This document shows positions 51,386 to 62,361 of a stretch of DNA of 64,000 nucleotides, in pieces (the first letter of the stretch is position 1; each line of letters begins with the position of its first letter). This DNA is from Arctopsyche grandis (Eukaryota; Arthropoda; Insecta; Trichoptera; Hydropsychidae). Where the stretch lies: contig NC_135359.1 in the NCBI RefSeq assembly GCF_051622035.1, positions 33,075,501-33,139,500 on the forward strand, in the 5' to 3' direction. The notes under the pieces were generated by a model. It was not told the origin of the DNA, made no database searches, and was given only the letters and a program-made list of their open reading frames with translations. A program made the translations under genes and the position numbers.

Positions 51386-53076
51386 AATTAAAAAATAGCA
51401 ACTAACATATAGGTACTTTTATAATATTTCTGATAGATTTTTAACTCATTAAAATATATTTTTAAGATCTTTTTTTTTAATTTGTCATAGGACCCAGAAT
51501 TAATTTTCCCAGGGCCCAGGATATTGCGATACTGGCCAATCAAAATATGTACACGAATGTTGAATTAATTATACCTCCCACTTTAGATACGGTGGGACTG
51601 ATTTTTCATTCTATTCATATTTTAATTCATACTCTATCATCATTAGCTATAAGTAATTATAATCACTGATGATGTTATATTATTATGAATGTGATATCAC
51701 TCAGGAGATAAATTATTCACATCAATAAAATCATAATGAAACTGTGTAAATAATACGTTCTTGAACTAGTACAATTATTTATAATGCTGTATTGTTTTAG
51801 ATGCAGATACCATTAATAATACTGCAGATTGTTTATCCTACCAGAACAGTGAAAATGTTGTAAAAGTACTTAAAAGAAGACCAGGAAATCGAATACGGTG
51901 GACTAGAGAAATTCATATCTAAATATAAGGGACAACCCGTGTCTGCAAAAAACCCTAACATCTGGATTGCTCAAAATGTCGGATTTTGGTATTCAGATAA
52001 CTTCTCCATTGAAAAATCAAAATATTTTTTGCAATGCATACTCAAGTCTTGTTGATTCTGCACGGCAAAAGTCGTACATTTGTTCTATAGTCAAAATGAA
52101 GCCTTTTTTACGAGGCTCTTTTTTATCATTTAAATGTACTTTTGTTATACTCATAATGAACATTTCAAGAAAATATATAATATGCAACTTTTATTTGTGC
52201 TGAAATGTAACATGTCAAAATTCAATACTTTCATATATACAGTTATATTGTATGCCAAATCACTCCATAAAACTTGAAATAATTCATACCAGTAATAATT
52301 CATTTAGAATATTGTACTTTAGAAAAATGCCAAATTCACTATTTTATTTAATGTAATAATTAAACGCTAGCAAAGCTTTCCCGCAGTTGTTCTCACCAAC
52401 CACAACCATTAATATGAAGTACACGTATGATTTAAGTGAAGTTATATTTCGCAATTGCAATCACATTATCTTAGAATAGCACGAAACATTTCATTACTCA
52501 ATATAATCAATTTCACCCTACTTATTTTATTTATTAAGTTTTGATAACATGGGATCAATTAAGGTAATGATTTTTTTTTTTAGACATTGGAAAACTATTT
52601 CTGAAGAGGAAAGGGTTGGAATAACTGTGGAAACTACTGAGGACCCGTTGGTCCTACTCATCGAGCCAAGAATATCCTAAATTTGTTGTTAGTAGATTTA
52701 TGCGACAACTAATGGAACAGTATCACATTTGTGTTAGCAAAATTTGATATGGGAGCTGTTTCGTTCACAATTATCGTCGCAGGGAGGCAATCTGCGTTAG
52801 AGAATATGTCAAGATTAAAAATGCTGAATTCCATAATTTATTGATAAATATTACTTATACTATGCTATTTTTAAATTTTTCGTTCTAGTATATTTAGAAC
52901 TGAAATTTGGATTTAATGTACGTTTAGAATCCTAGCTCCACGCTTGAAACCCAATTATAAATGTGATATTAAATTCTGAACTAAAAAAGGATTTCGAAAA
53001 AATATGCGGCTTCAAATTTTTAAACTCTTTCCAATGTTAAATTTTATTTATCGCTGTGTGAATGAGCTGATAAGCA

Positions 53077-53245
53077 TTAAATTTTGTGCGAAACAATTAG
53101 ACATGTCACAAGCTACAGTTATTGATTGAAATCATTATTTACTTAGGGTCTGTGTGGTGTCACTAATAGAACAACCAAATACCATGATCGGTGGAGAAGA
53201 GATGGTCATTGAAATTAGCAAACGTCTTTTCGTTTATATACGTAC
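53077..53245 (+). pseudogene. Merlin (ISXO2-like) transposase remnant
   Basis: Reads FCAKQLDMSQATVID, then a stop where the family has Trp, then NHYLLRVCVVSLIEQPNTMI and GGEEMVIEIS. Merlin/IS1016 transposases show ...TVVDW-N--REVC... IGG-G-VEIDE. The conserved Asp-Glu after EI seems deleted. Inactive. Confidence 0.6.
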
Positions 53246-54299
53246 CAAATTTTTTGTAAAAAACTTCTATAGCTTCACACAAGAGTATTTTTATTACATG
53301 ACTTGATACAATAGTCAATTTTCTTTAACGTTAGTTGTTTTACATATTGATTATTCATATATTGAAAAGAATATATGTGTTCTGTGTTGTCTGTAATAAG
53401 TTGACCATCTGTAATACCACTCATGAGTTTTTATTATATGAAAATGTTTATTATAAATTGGTTTATTTCTGTAACTTGATTAATAAATTATTTATTATTT
53501 ATTGTATTGCTTGTTTCTTGTCTTGCTATTATTGTTTATATTTCATTGTGTTTTGCAATCTACGTATAAATTACTAACTGATTCATATTTGTTATGTATT
53601 CATCATAATTTATATTTATTACGTATATTTAAAATTATTAATTATTTATTATGGAAATTGTATCAATCGTAGAAATTGTACTAGTCTGTCTATTATACAT
53701 GCGTTTTCTTCTCACCTTCTTTTAATATTGATGATTGGAAAGCCAATTTTAATATATGTACAATAAAAAAAATCTGTATATCTTTTTTGATTCCTTTTTA
53801 TTACTTTGTTTTATCATAAATTTTATTGTAAATATGTACAATGTTTGCTATATAATATAGTATAGTATATATAGCAAAAGATAATACAAAGCTACAAAAG
53901 CAATTAATTTTTTCAATGTCCTTAATTTAGTTCACTCGCCATTAGGTGGGAAATCCTTTTTAAATCTTCTGTCGGGCGCAATATGGTGTATATAGAGTTT
54001 AAGGGCTATTTGCAAAGAAATGTTATAACATTTATCTGTCTATGTTACTACGCCATCTATTGATATCGCGTCGAAAAATTACTAAATAATAAAATTTACT
54101 ACTATTGGTTTGAAACTCGGCTACTGCTGGTTTGAAACTCGAAATTAGGTGAATGTGTCATTCGGTATAAAGATATTAGGTGAATTTACCATTAGGTCAA
54201 TAGATTTTCGGTAAAAGCGTCATTAGTGGAATTGCATTAGGTGAATTGATTTAGGTGTATTGCATTCGACCAATTTACCTGCTCCCAAATACAGGGACG

Positions 54300-56793
54300 A
54301 TGGAGTGCAGGCTTTGTCTTGGATCAGCTCCGGCCGAGTCTTCCGTCTCCATCTTCCAGAGACCAGGTCCTCATCCAGAGCGTCTGGAGCAACGCATTCG
54401 GACCGGCTGTCAGATTTATGTAGGTTACTGGTTACAGGTTACAATACTGTTGTGGACCCAATTGGTTCTCCCAACTCTTCTCACCGCTCAATCCTATTGT
54501 TTTTTTCATTTGATCTGCAGGTTAAAAGAGGCGATGGGTTGCCAGACACGGTGTGTTTTTCGTGTAAGACCAATCTCGAATCGTTGATCAGCTTTCGAAA
54601 GGCTTGCTTTCGAAGCCACGAAACATCTCAACTGAGGTTAGCTGATTGCTTGAACATCAAGACTGAAGAAGTTTTCTTGGAAGATCTAATATGGGACGAT
54701 GAGCCTTCACAATCGACAATTCAACGAAAGGATAGTGAAATTTGTCTAAAACCATTTACTCAAAAATCTAACCATAAGAAACAAAAAAAATTGCATACTG
54801 GTGTAGGCGGGGTACGATGTGTTGACCGTATCCCGGCCTAACGAAACACTGTTGTGTGGTTCAAAGATGGGGTCACCAATGTAGGCGGGGTAGCGATGTG
54901 TTGACAGCGCTGTTGGATGATCAGAAGGTTGTGTAGATCACGTCGGATTAGTACCAATGTAGGCGGGTTACATGTGTGTTGACCGTATCCCGGCCTAACG
55001 AAACACTGTTGTGCTAGTTTTATAAAGTTTTATTGTTTGCCTATGGTTGTACAAAGGTATGGTATTTGTGGGCAAAAGTATGTCGTTCAGCGGTCTCTGG
55101 ATATGGTAGAGTGTCGCTGGCTCAGCATTCAGCTATGTACGGAAGGTCTCTGGATACGGCAGTGTGTTGCTGGCTCGTCCGGCTGGTTGATCTTCCAAGT
55201 CCGCGTAGTGTAGTGGTGGCTGGTCAGGAGCTGTATGTTGACTGGTCTGCTGCTGTGTGTCGACGCTTGCTGCTGTGGGTCGACTGGTCTGGTGCTGTGT
55301 GTCGACGCTTGCTGTTGTGGGTCGACTGGTCTGGTGCTGTGTGTCGACGCTTGCTGTTGTGGGTCGACTGGCGTTGTTTGGGTTGTACCTCCTTTTATAG
55401 TGTTTCTGGAATCGCCTGACCGATGGTGGTGGTTTGTTGATGCGTAAGAAAGGAATGCACTGTTGTCGAGGCGTAGAATTTTCTGGAACGCTTGATGGAA
55501 GTGGTTATTGATGCGTGCGAGCATTTTAGTTGTTGATGCGTACAAGAGGAATGCACTTTTGTCGAGGCGTAGTATTTTCTGGAATGCTTGATGGAAGTGG
55601 TTGTACGAGCATTTAGTTATTGATGCGTACAAGGGGAATTTGCTTTCGTCGAGGCGTAGTATTTTCTGGAATGCTTGGCGCTGTTCCGCTCGATGTATTT
55701 TGTTGTTGCGGAATATTCTCGAAGGTTTCGATGACGATGACGACGACGAGATTCCTACACTGGGATAAATCTACACAAGTGTGAAATTTGTCTAAAATCA
55801 TTTACTAGAAAATCTACCCTCGATACACATAAAAAATCGCATGCTGGGATAAAACCACACAAATGTGACATTTGTTTAAAATCATATGTTCGGAAAGGTG
55901 AACTTGTGTCACATTTGAGAACTCACACGGGGGAAAAGCCTTACTGGTGTGAAATCTGTCTAAAATCATTTACTCAAAAATCTAGCCTCGAGACACATAA
56001 AAAATTGCATGCTGGGATAAAACCACACCAATGTGACATTTGTTTAAAATCATTTAATTATAAAAATAAGCTCGTGAGACATTTGAGATCTCACACGGGG
56101 GAAAAACCTTACAGGTGTGAAATCTGTCTAAAATCATTTACTCAAAGATCTGGCCACGATACACATAAAAAATCGCATGCTGGGATAAAACCACACAAAT
56201 GTGACATTTGTTTAAAATCATATGTTCGTAAATATGAACTTGTGTCACATTTGAGAACTCACACGGGGGAAAAGCCTTACAAGTGTGAAATCTGTCTAAA
56301 ATCATTTACTCTAAAATCTAGCCTCGAGACACATAAAAAATCGCATGCTGGGATAAAACCACACAAATGTAAAATTTGTTTAAAATTATTTTCTCAAAAA
56401 TCTTACCTCGTGTTACATGAAAAATTGCATGCTGGGATAAAACCACACCAATGTGACATTTGTTTAAAATCATTTATTTATAAAAATAAACTTGTGATAC
56501 ATTTAAGATCTCACACGGGGGAAAAGCCTTACAGGTGCGAAATCTGTCCAAAATCATTTACTCAAAAATCTAGCCTCGAGACACATAAAAAATTGCATGC
56601 TGGGATAAAACCACACAAATGTGAAATCTTTTTAAAATCATTTACTCGAAAACCTTACCCCAAGAGACATAAACAATTGCATGCTGAGATAAAACCACAC
56701 AAATGTGACATTTGTTTAAAATCATTTATCCGAAAACATAAACTTGTGACACATTTAATATCTCACACGGGGGGAAAAGCTTTACAAGTGTGA
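54300..56793 (+). pseudogene. ZAD C2H2 zinc-finger gene, unit C, split by LTR element
   Basis: Exon 1 (54300-54419), the intron, and the start of exon 2 (from 54521) match unit B almost base for base. At 54801 an LTR-element insertion (54802-55759, flanked by CTGG) interrupts the exon inside the degenerate first finger. The host reading adds about a dozen foreign residues and stops at 54839-54841. The finger string resumes at 55760 and runs to 56793 with 12 fingers. Compared with unit B, five consecutive fingers (420 bp) are missing between the two LFSQKSYLVLH fingers. Three bases upstream of the ATG lies the right end of a 5.4-kb transposon, so the normal leader and promoter are displaced. 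Probably non-functional. A protein starting at a Met around 55906 and containing only fingers could still be made if transcribed. Confidence 0.85.
54802..55759 (-). mobile_element. LTR retroelement derivative inside the unit C finger exon
   Basis: Minus orientation: TGTAGGAATC at 55759 downward to CCCGCCTACA at about 54959 is one LTR of about 800 bp. Next comes TTGGTACTAATCC, a short internal remnant, another CCCGCCTACATTGGTGACCC junction (about 54870-54890), and a final partial LTR end at 54802. CTGG is duplicated at 54798-54801 and 55760-55763. Internal genes are deleted. The TTGGTGACCC text is a typical primer-binding region. Confidence 0.8.
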
Positions 56794-58536
56794 AATTTGT
56801 TTAAAATCATTTACTCGAAAATCTATCCTCTGGTCACATAATAAATTACATATTGGAATGAATATAAAAAAATTGTTATTATATACATAAATACTGTTAT
56901 TATTCTTACATTTTGGTTGCATGCGTGCCATGATGTTTTTGGTGCCCCCTTCTCATGTCATTTCAGTTTATTTAAATAATTTTAAGATAAATGATAATAG
57001 AAAATTAAATGCACACTTCTATTATTTGGCTTACTTGTTTTATTTATTTTAAATGTAATAATTTTTATTTATTGGATGAAATTGTGGTAATTATGGTAAA
57101 CATACTTCATCATCCTAAGCCAGGCGTCAAAGTGCTCTAAAATTGTGGCAATTTCAACAGACGGGGTGAAACGTATGACCGGCGTAAGAAAAGAGTTTGT
57201 TGTTATTTTGAAATAACAACAAACCTATATCTTCATGTTTTGTACATATATAAAACATTGCTAATTGTTGAATATGAGTAAATTGAGTAATTGTTGAATA
57301 TGAGAAGTGAAAAATATGGAATAGTGCAAGTGATATTGTTTTGAGTTGCTGACTATCACCGATTTAATTACCAATGTATTGATAAGTAAGTAATATGTAT
57401 GCACAATAGAACCACGACTATCCGAATTGTTAAAAACAAACACAAATTTTACGATTTTGCTGGTTTGAAATGTATAACAAAAATTCTAAAATAAGAAGGA
57501 GCTACTAAATTATAATATGATATATGTACTTTCAAATAAATTCTAAAATATATACCTTAATCTAAATTACAGGGACAAAATTAAAAAAAAAAACCTTTTA
57601 TGCACAGTAAATACAATGATTTATTATGTTTTCAACACATTATACATAAACATATTCTTGAATATATATTATAATATATAGATGACATATAGAAAATGTT
57701 ATACAATATAACAAAGATAAACAAATAATGTTACCGACGATTTATGTATGTAGATGAGATGTAACAAGTTCATAATAAAATGACGAATTCACTTTTAGAT
57801 ACCGTCCATATTAAAGATGATTATTCATAATGTTTCTTAGATCTGTCTGTAACGCGATAGATTTCATAACGACAAGGATTTCTTTAATAGATGATATTAG
57901 AAACTTTTTATTTCAGTAGATGGTGAACGAAATGTTAATGAAATAAATTATTTTAGTCACCGCTTTGTCCATGTTATATACTCGTATATATAATTGGTAT
58001 TAGTTTGTCACCGGACTGATACCAAAATATTCAATACCCTGTAATTCATTTCATTGCATTCTTTCAATACAAACATTTTCATTAAACATCTGAATTATGT
58101 TTTTATTCTAAATCGGCTATTCAGTACATAAGTAAGTATATGAAATGAAGACATACATATGTATGTACTAAAATCTGTTGGTAACGCGATAGATTTAAGA
58201 GGGATGGACAGCAGCGCCTTGTCCATACAAACGTACTATACTTCTCCCTACCTCAATTATGGCACTAGAGAAATTATTTTTTAATATGCTATGGATATCC
58301 ACCATTGGGGTGCATCTATCGTTTTATTTTTTTGATTTATTATTTTTTATAGGAGCTAGGAGCCGCCAAACATCTATAAAATCGCCTCTTTTTTACACCC
58401 ACGAAAAGAGTCTAGCGTGGTTATTTAACGGTCGATTTTTAAAAAAATACGCCGATAGATGCACAGAAAATATCTTTCTCATACCGATGATGAAATTTTG
58501 CCATCGTAAGACAATAGCCAAGTCTTACGATGGCAT

Positions 58537-59375
58537 TGTAGGAATCTCGTCATCGTCATCGTCATCGAAACATTCGAGAATATTCCGCAACAACAAACTA
58601 CATTCCCGAAAACCAGACGTCGCACACCTGCAACCATTATATTAAACTCAAGCGGAACGCCCCTACCAGTCGAGTGGAACCAAAACGGTCGAAACACGCC
58701 GCCACCATTAAACTACATCGAGCGGAACGGCGCCAATCATTCCAGAAAATTCTACGCCTCGACAAAAGTGCATTCCTCGTTCACGCATCAACAACCACAT
58801 GCGCTTACGCATCAACAACCACTTCCATCAATCATTCCAGAAAATTCTACGCCTCGACAAAAGTGCATTCCTCGCTTACGCATCAACAAACCACCACCAT
58901 CGATCAGGTGATTCCAGAAACACTATAAAAGGAGGTACAACCCAAACAACGCCAGTCGACCCACAGCAGCAAGCGTCGACACACAGCAGCAGACCAGTCG
59001 ACATCCAGCTCCTGACCAGCCACCACTTCACTACGCGGACTTGGAAGATCAACCAGCCGAACGAGCCAGCAACACACTGCCGTATCCAGAGACTTGCTGA
59101 ACATAGCCGAATACCGAGCCAGCGACACTCTACCATATCCAGAGACTAGCCGAACATAGCCGAATGCCGAGCCAGCGACACTCTACCACATCCAGAGACC
59201 TCTGAACGACATACTTTTACCAACAATTAATCATACTTGTGTATACGTGTTACTACCAAATAAATACCATATTCAACATATAGCTGTATTAATACCGAAC
59301 ACAGACGAACCTGTCTATAATACATGGCGGACTGGTGGTGAAGAAGACCTTCACAACAAGACTAGATCCCCATAG
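58537..59375 (+). mobile_element. LTR of the same family, forward, in unit C 3' region
   Basis: Starts TGTAGGAATCTCGTC, with GCAT duplicated at 58533-58536 and 59376-59379; unit B is empty at this site. Contains a TATA-like CACTATAAAAGGAGG at about 58919 and a AAATAAAT poly(A)-like signal near 59258. About 60% of its length matches, inverted, the 54802-55759 element. The end (TGGCGGACTGGTGG onward) may include a few bases of internal primer-binding region. Confidence 0.78.
58915..58935 (+). promoter_or_regulatory. TATA box of the LTR
   Basis: ACTATAAAAGGAGG about 380 bp into the LTR. The same text is inverted in the sister LTR at about 55390-55405. The position fits the U3/R promoter. Confidence 0.55.
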
Positions 59376-59995
59376 CATAATCATCGCTCTTGCACAAACA
59401 TGCAGAATTAATCTCTGGCAACGTCCCATTTGACTATTCCAGAAGAAAGAATTCATCGCTCCGAAGTTGAGAAACGAAAACGAGCTTCTTTGTACATATC
59501 ATTACTATTGTAACAAGTGAACATAAATAAAGGATCCTCTTACTAACACAATCAGTGTTTTCATAGACCGAGATACTTTGATACACACCTTCCCGCGGTA
59601 CATTTACAGAATTAAGATTAAACTGTGATTTGACATTGCAACCTTCTCGAATGCGAGCGTCAGATGAGCTGACTCTGATGAGATGCCCGCGAACTCCTCG
59701 CGAAGACCACAACCAACGACCACGGCCACGAGGGCTTTTGGCTCGAACATATGTCTAGTCGATAATAATAAAAATTTCGTAAATAAAAAGTATTTGCGAA
59801 TATTTTTGTTTGTGTGACCAGTTATCATACGACCAATTTGTAATTTTTGGGTGTGACCAGTTTTCTCGTGACCGATTTTAGGTGACCAGTTTTCTCGTGA
59901 CCAGTTTTAGCGTGACGGGTGATCACGAGTGACCGATCTAGAGCGACCGGTTGTCCTGTAACCGGTTCACATTTGACTAGTAGTCCGTTTACCTT

Positions 59996-60110
59996 CCAAG
60001 AGCTATTCGACTTCTCAATAAAATCGTTGGTGCCGTGCCTGAATGCGATATTTTCCACCTAAGTGATACGCTCACTTAGGTGGAAAATATCGGATATTAT
60101 TTTATCATAT
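59996..60110 (+). mobile_element. LINE fragment with perfect hairpin, unit C
   Basis: Identical to the unit B fragment. The hairpin is at 60046-60092. Present before the B/C duplication. Confidence 0.75.
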
Positions 60111-60586
60111 TCGTCATATTTATATTTATTAAAATGTCTTTGATATGTTTTCGTGTTTGAAAGAATATTCAATATTGGTGTTGGTGTGTGGCTTTTAACA
60201 ATAATCTCTTTTTCATTATATGGTAGAGACGCAAATGTCATTTTTAGTACATTTTTAATTAAACAATTGCAATTGTTATTAACAATGGCGATAAATCTAC
60301 TTGCATTGTTACTTTGGCAATCTATATTGAGGGTCATAATAAATAGTAATTTAGGACGTAATAAATTACAATTAAATAATAAAAGTGAATAACTTAAGTT
60401 AATAAGTACTGATCAAGTTTATAATTAATTACTGATAAATTTTTCATTTTTTTACTAACCAAATAATTTGTTGGCTAGCATTTCTCTGGTATAACTAGTA
60501 CCAAATTTAGACCAAAGAAGTCACTAAAAAAAATAGCAGGGCAAAGGCAAGTCGTCTGGTTGGTGTCAGAGTAAAATACAGGGACG

Positions 60587-62361
60587 ATGGAGTGCAGGCT
60601 TTGTCTTGGATCAGCTCCGGCCGAGTCTTCCGTCTCCATCTTCCAGAGACCAGGTCCTCATCCAGAGCGTCTGGAGCAACGCATTCGGACCGGCTGTCAG
60701 ATTTATGTAGGTTACTGGTTACAGGTTACAATACTGTTGTGGACCCAATTGGTTCTCCCAACTCTTCTCACCGCTCAATCCTATTGTTTTTTTCATTTCA
60801 TCTGCAGGTTAAAAGAGGCGATGGGTTGCCAGACACGGTGTGTCTTTCGTGTAAGACCAATCTCGAATTGTTGATCAGCTTTCGAAAGGCTTGTTTTCGA
60901 AGCCACGAAACGTCTCAACTGAGGTTAGCTGATTGCTTGAACATCAAGACTGAAGAAGTTTTCTTGGAAGATCTAATATGGGACGATGAGCCTTCACAAT
61001 CGACAGTTCACGGAAAGGATAGTGACATTTGCTCAAAGCCATTTCCCAGTGAATCTGAACTTATTTTACACAATCCTGGAGAAAAGCGGTTTCAATGCGA
61101 CATTTGTTTAAAATCATTTATTTATAAAAATATGCTTGTGAGACATTTGATATCTCACACGGGGGAAAAGCCATACCATTGTGAAATTTGTCTAAAATCA
61201 TATACTCAAAAATCTAGCTTAGAGACACATAAAAAATCGCATACTGGGATAAAACCACACAAATGTGACATTTGTTTTAAATCATTCGTTCGTAGAGATG
61301 AACTTGTGTCACATTTGAGAACTCACACGGGGGAAAAGCCTTACAGGTGTGAAATTTGTCTAAAATCATTTACTCAAAAGTTTAGCCTCGAGACACATAA
61401 AAAATCGCATGCTGGGATAAAACCATACAAATGTGACATTTGTTTAAAATCATATGTTCGTAAAAATGATCTTGGGTCACATTTGGTATCTCACACATGG
61501 GAAAAGCCATACAAATGTGACATTTGTTTAAAATTATTTACTTATAAAAATAAACTTTTAATACATATAAGAGCTCACACGGGGGAAAAGCCTTACAGGT
61601 GTGAAATTTGTCTAAAATCATTTACTCAAAAATCTAGCCTCGATTCACATAAAAAATCGCATGCTGGGATAAAACCACACAAATGTGACATTTGTTTAAA
61701 ATCATATGTTCGTAAAGATGAACTTGTGTCACATTTGAGAACTCACACGGGGGAAAAGCCTTACAGGTGTGAAATCTGTCTAAAATCATTTACTCAAAAA
61801 TCTAGCCTCGAGACACATAAGAAATTGCATGCTAGGATAAAACCACACAAATGTAAAATTTGTTTAAAATTATTTTCTCAAAAATCTTACCTCGTGTTAC
61901 ATGAAAAATTGCATTCTGGGATAAAACCACACCAATGTGACATTTGTTTAAAATCATTTATTTATAAAAATAAACTTGTGATACATTTGAGAACTCACAT
62001 GCGGGAATAGCCTTACAGGTGTGAAATCTGTCTAAAATCATATACTCAAAAATCTAGCTTAGAGACACATAAAAAATCGCATACTGGGATAAAACCACAC
62101 AAATGTGACATTTGTTTAAAATCATTTGTTCGTAAAGTTCAACTTGTGTCACATTTGAGAACTCACACGGGGGAAAAGCCTTACAGGTGTGAAATCTGTC
62201 TAAAATCATTTACTCAAAAATATAGCCTCGAGACACATACAAAATTGCATGCTGGTATAAAACCACACAAATGTGACATTTGTTTAAAATCATTTATCCG
62301 AAAACATAAACTTGTGACACATTTAATATCTCACACGGGGGGAAAAGCTTTACAAGTGTGA
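60587..62361 (+). pseudogene. ZAD C2H2 zinc-finger gene, unit D, nonsense codon after finger 11
   Basis: Exon 1 is 60587-60706; exon 2 starts at 60808. The ZAD Cys pairs (CRLC, CLSC) are intact. Unit D differs from A-C just after the ZAD: the degenerate finger is replaced by a stretch ending PGEKRFQCDIC, so the first finger is complete. Eleven fingers follow; then codon 62008-62010 is TAG where the paralogues have AAG in the TGEKP linker, giving a 440-aa product. The frame stays open beyond the stop for four more fingers, to the shared GGKALQV tail at 62361. It could be a truncated but functional protein, because ZAD and 11 fingers remain, or a recent pseudogene. The intron matches the other units except for isolated substitutions. 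Confidence 0.8.

Larger units (their letters stand above)
48917..54286 (+). mobile_element. Merlin-like DNA transposon, 5.4 kb, decayed
   Basis: Flanked by AAATACAGGGA at 48906-48916 and 54287-54297; unit D has it once (a duplication of 8-11 bp). Both ends are crowded with short motifs in opposite orientation (CACCTAAT, TTGGTCGAAT on the left; ATTAGGTGAAT, ATTCGACCAA on the right). A transposase piece of ISXO2/IS1016 type lies at about 53077-53245. The interior also holds the truncated LTR copy at 50850-51385. Other interior sequence, 49080-50840 and 51390-52560, has no gene. Confidence 0.75.

Noticed and set aside
55129-55632. 167-aa minus-strand frame with TRPVDPQQQAS repeats
   Set aside because: It falls inside the LTR and is made of short tandem repeats of LTR sequence; regulatory DNA rather than a protein.
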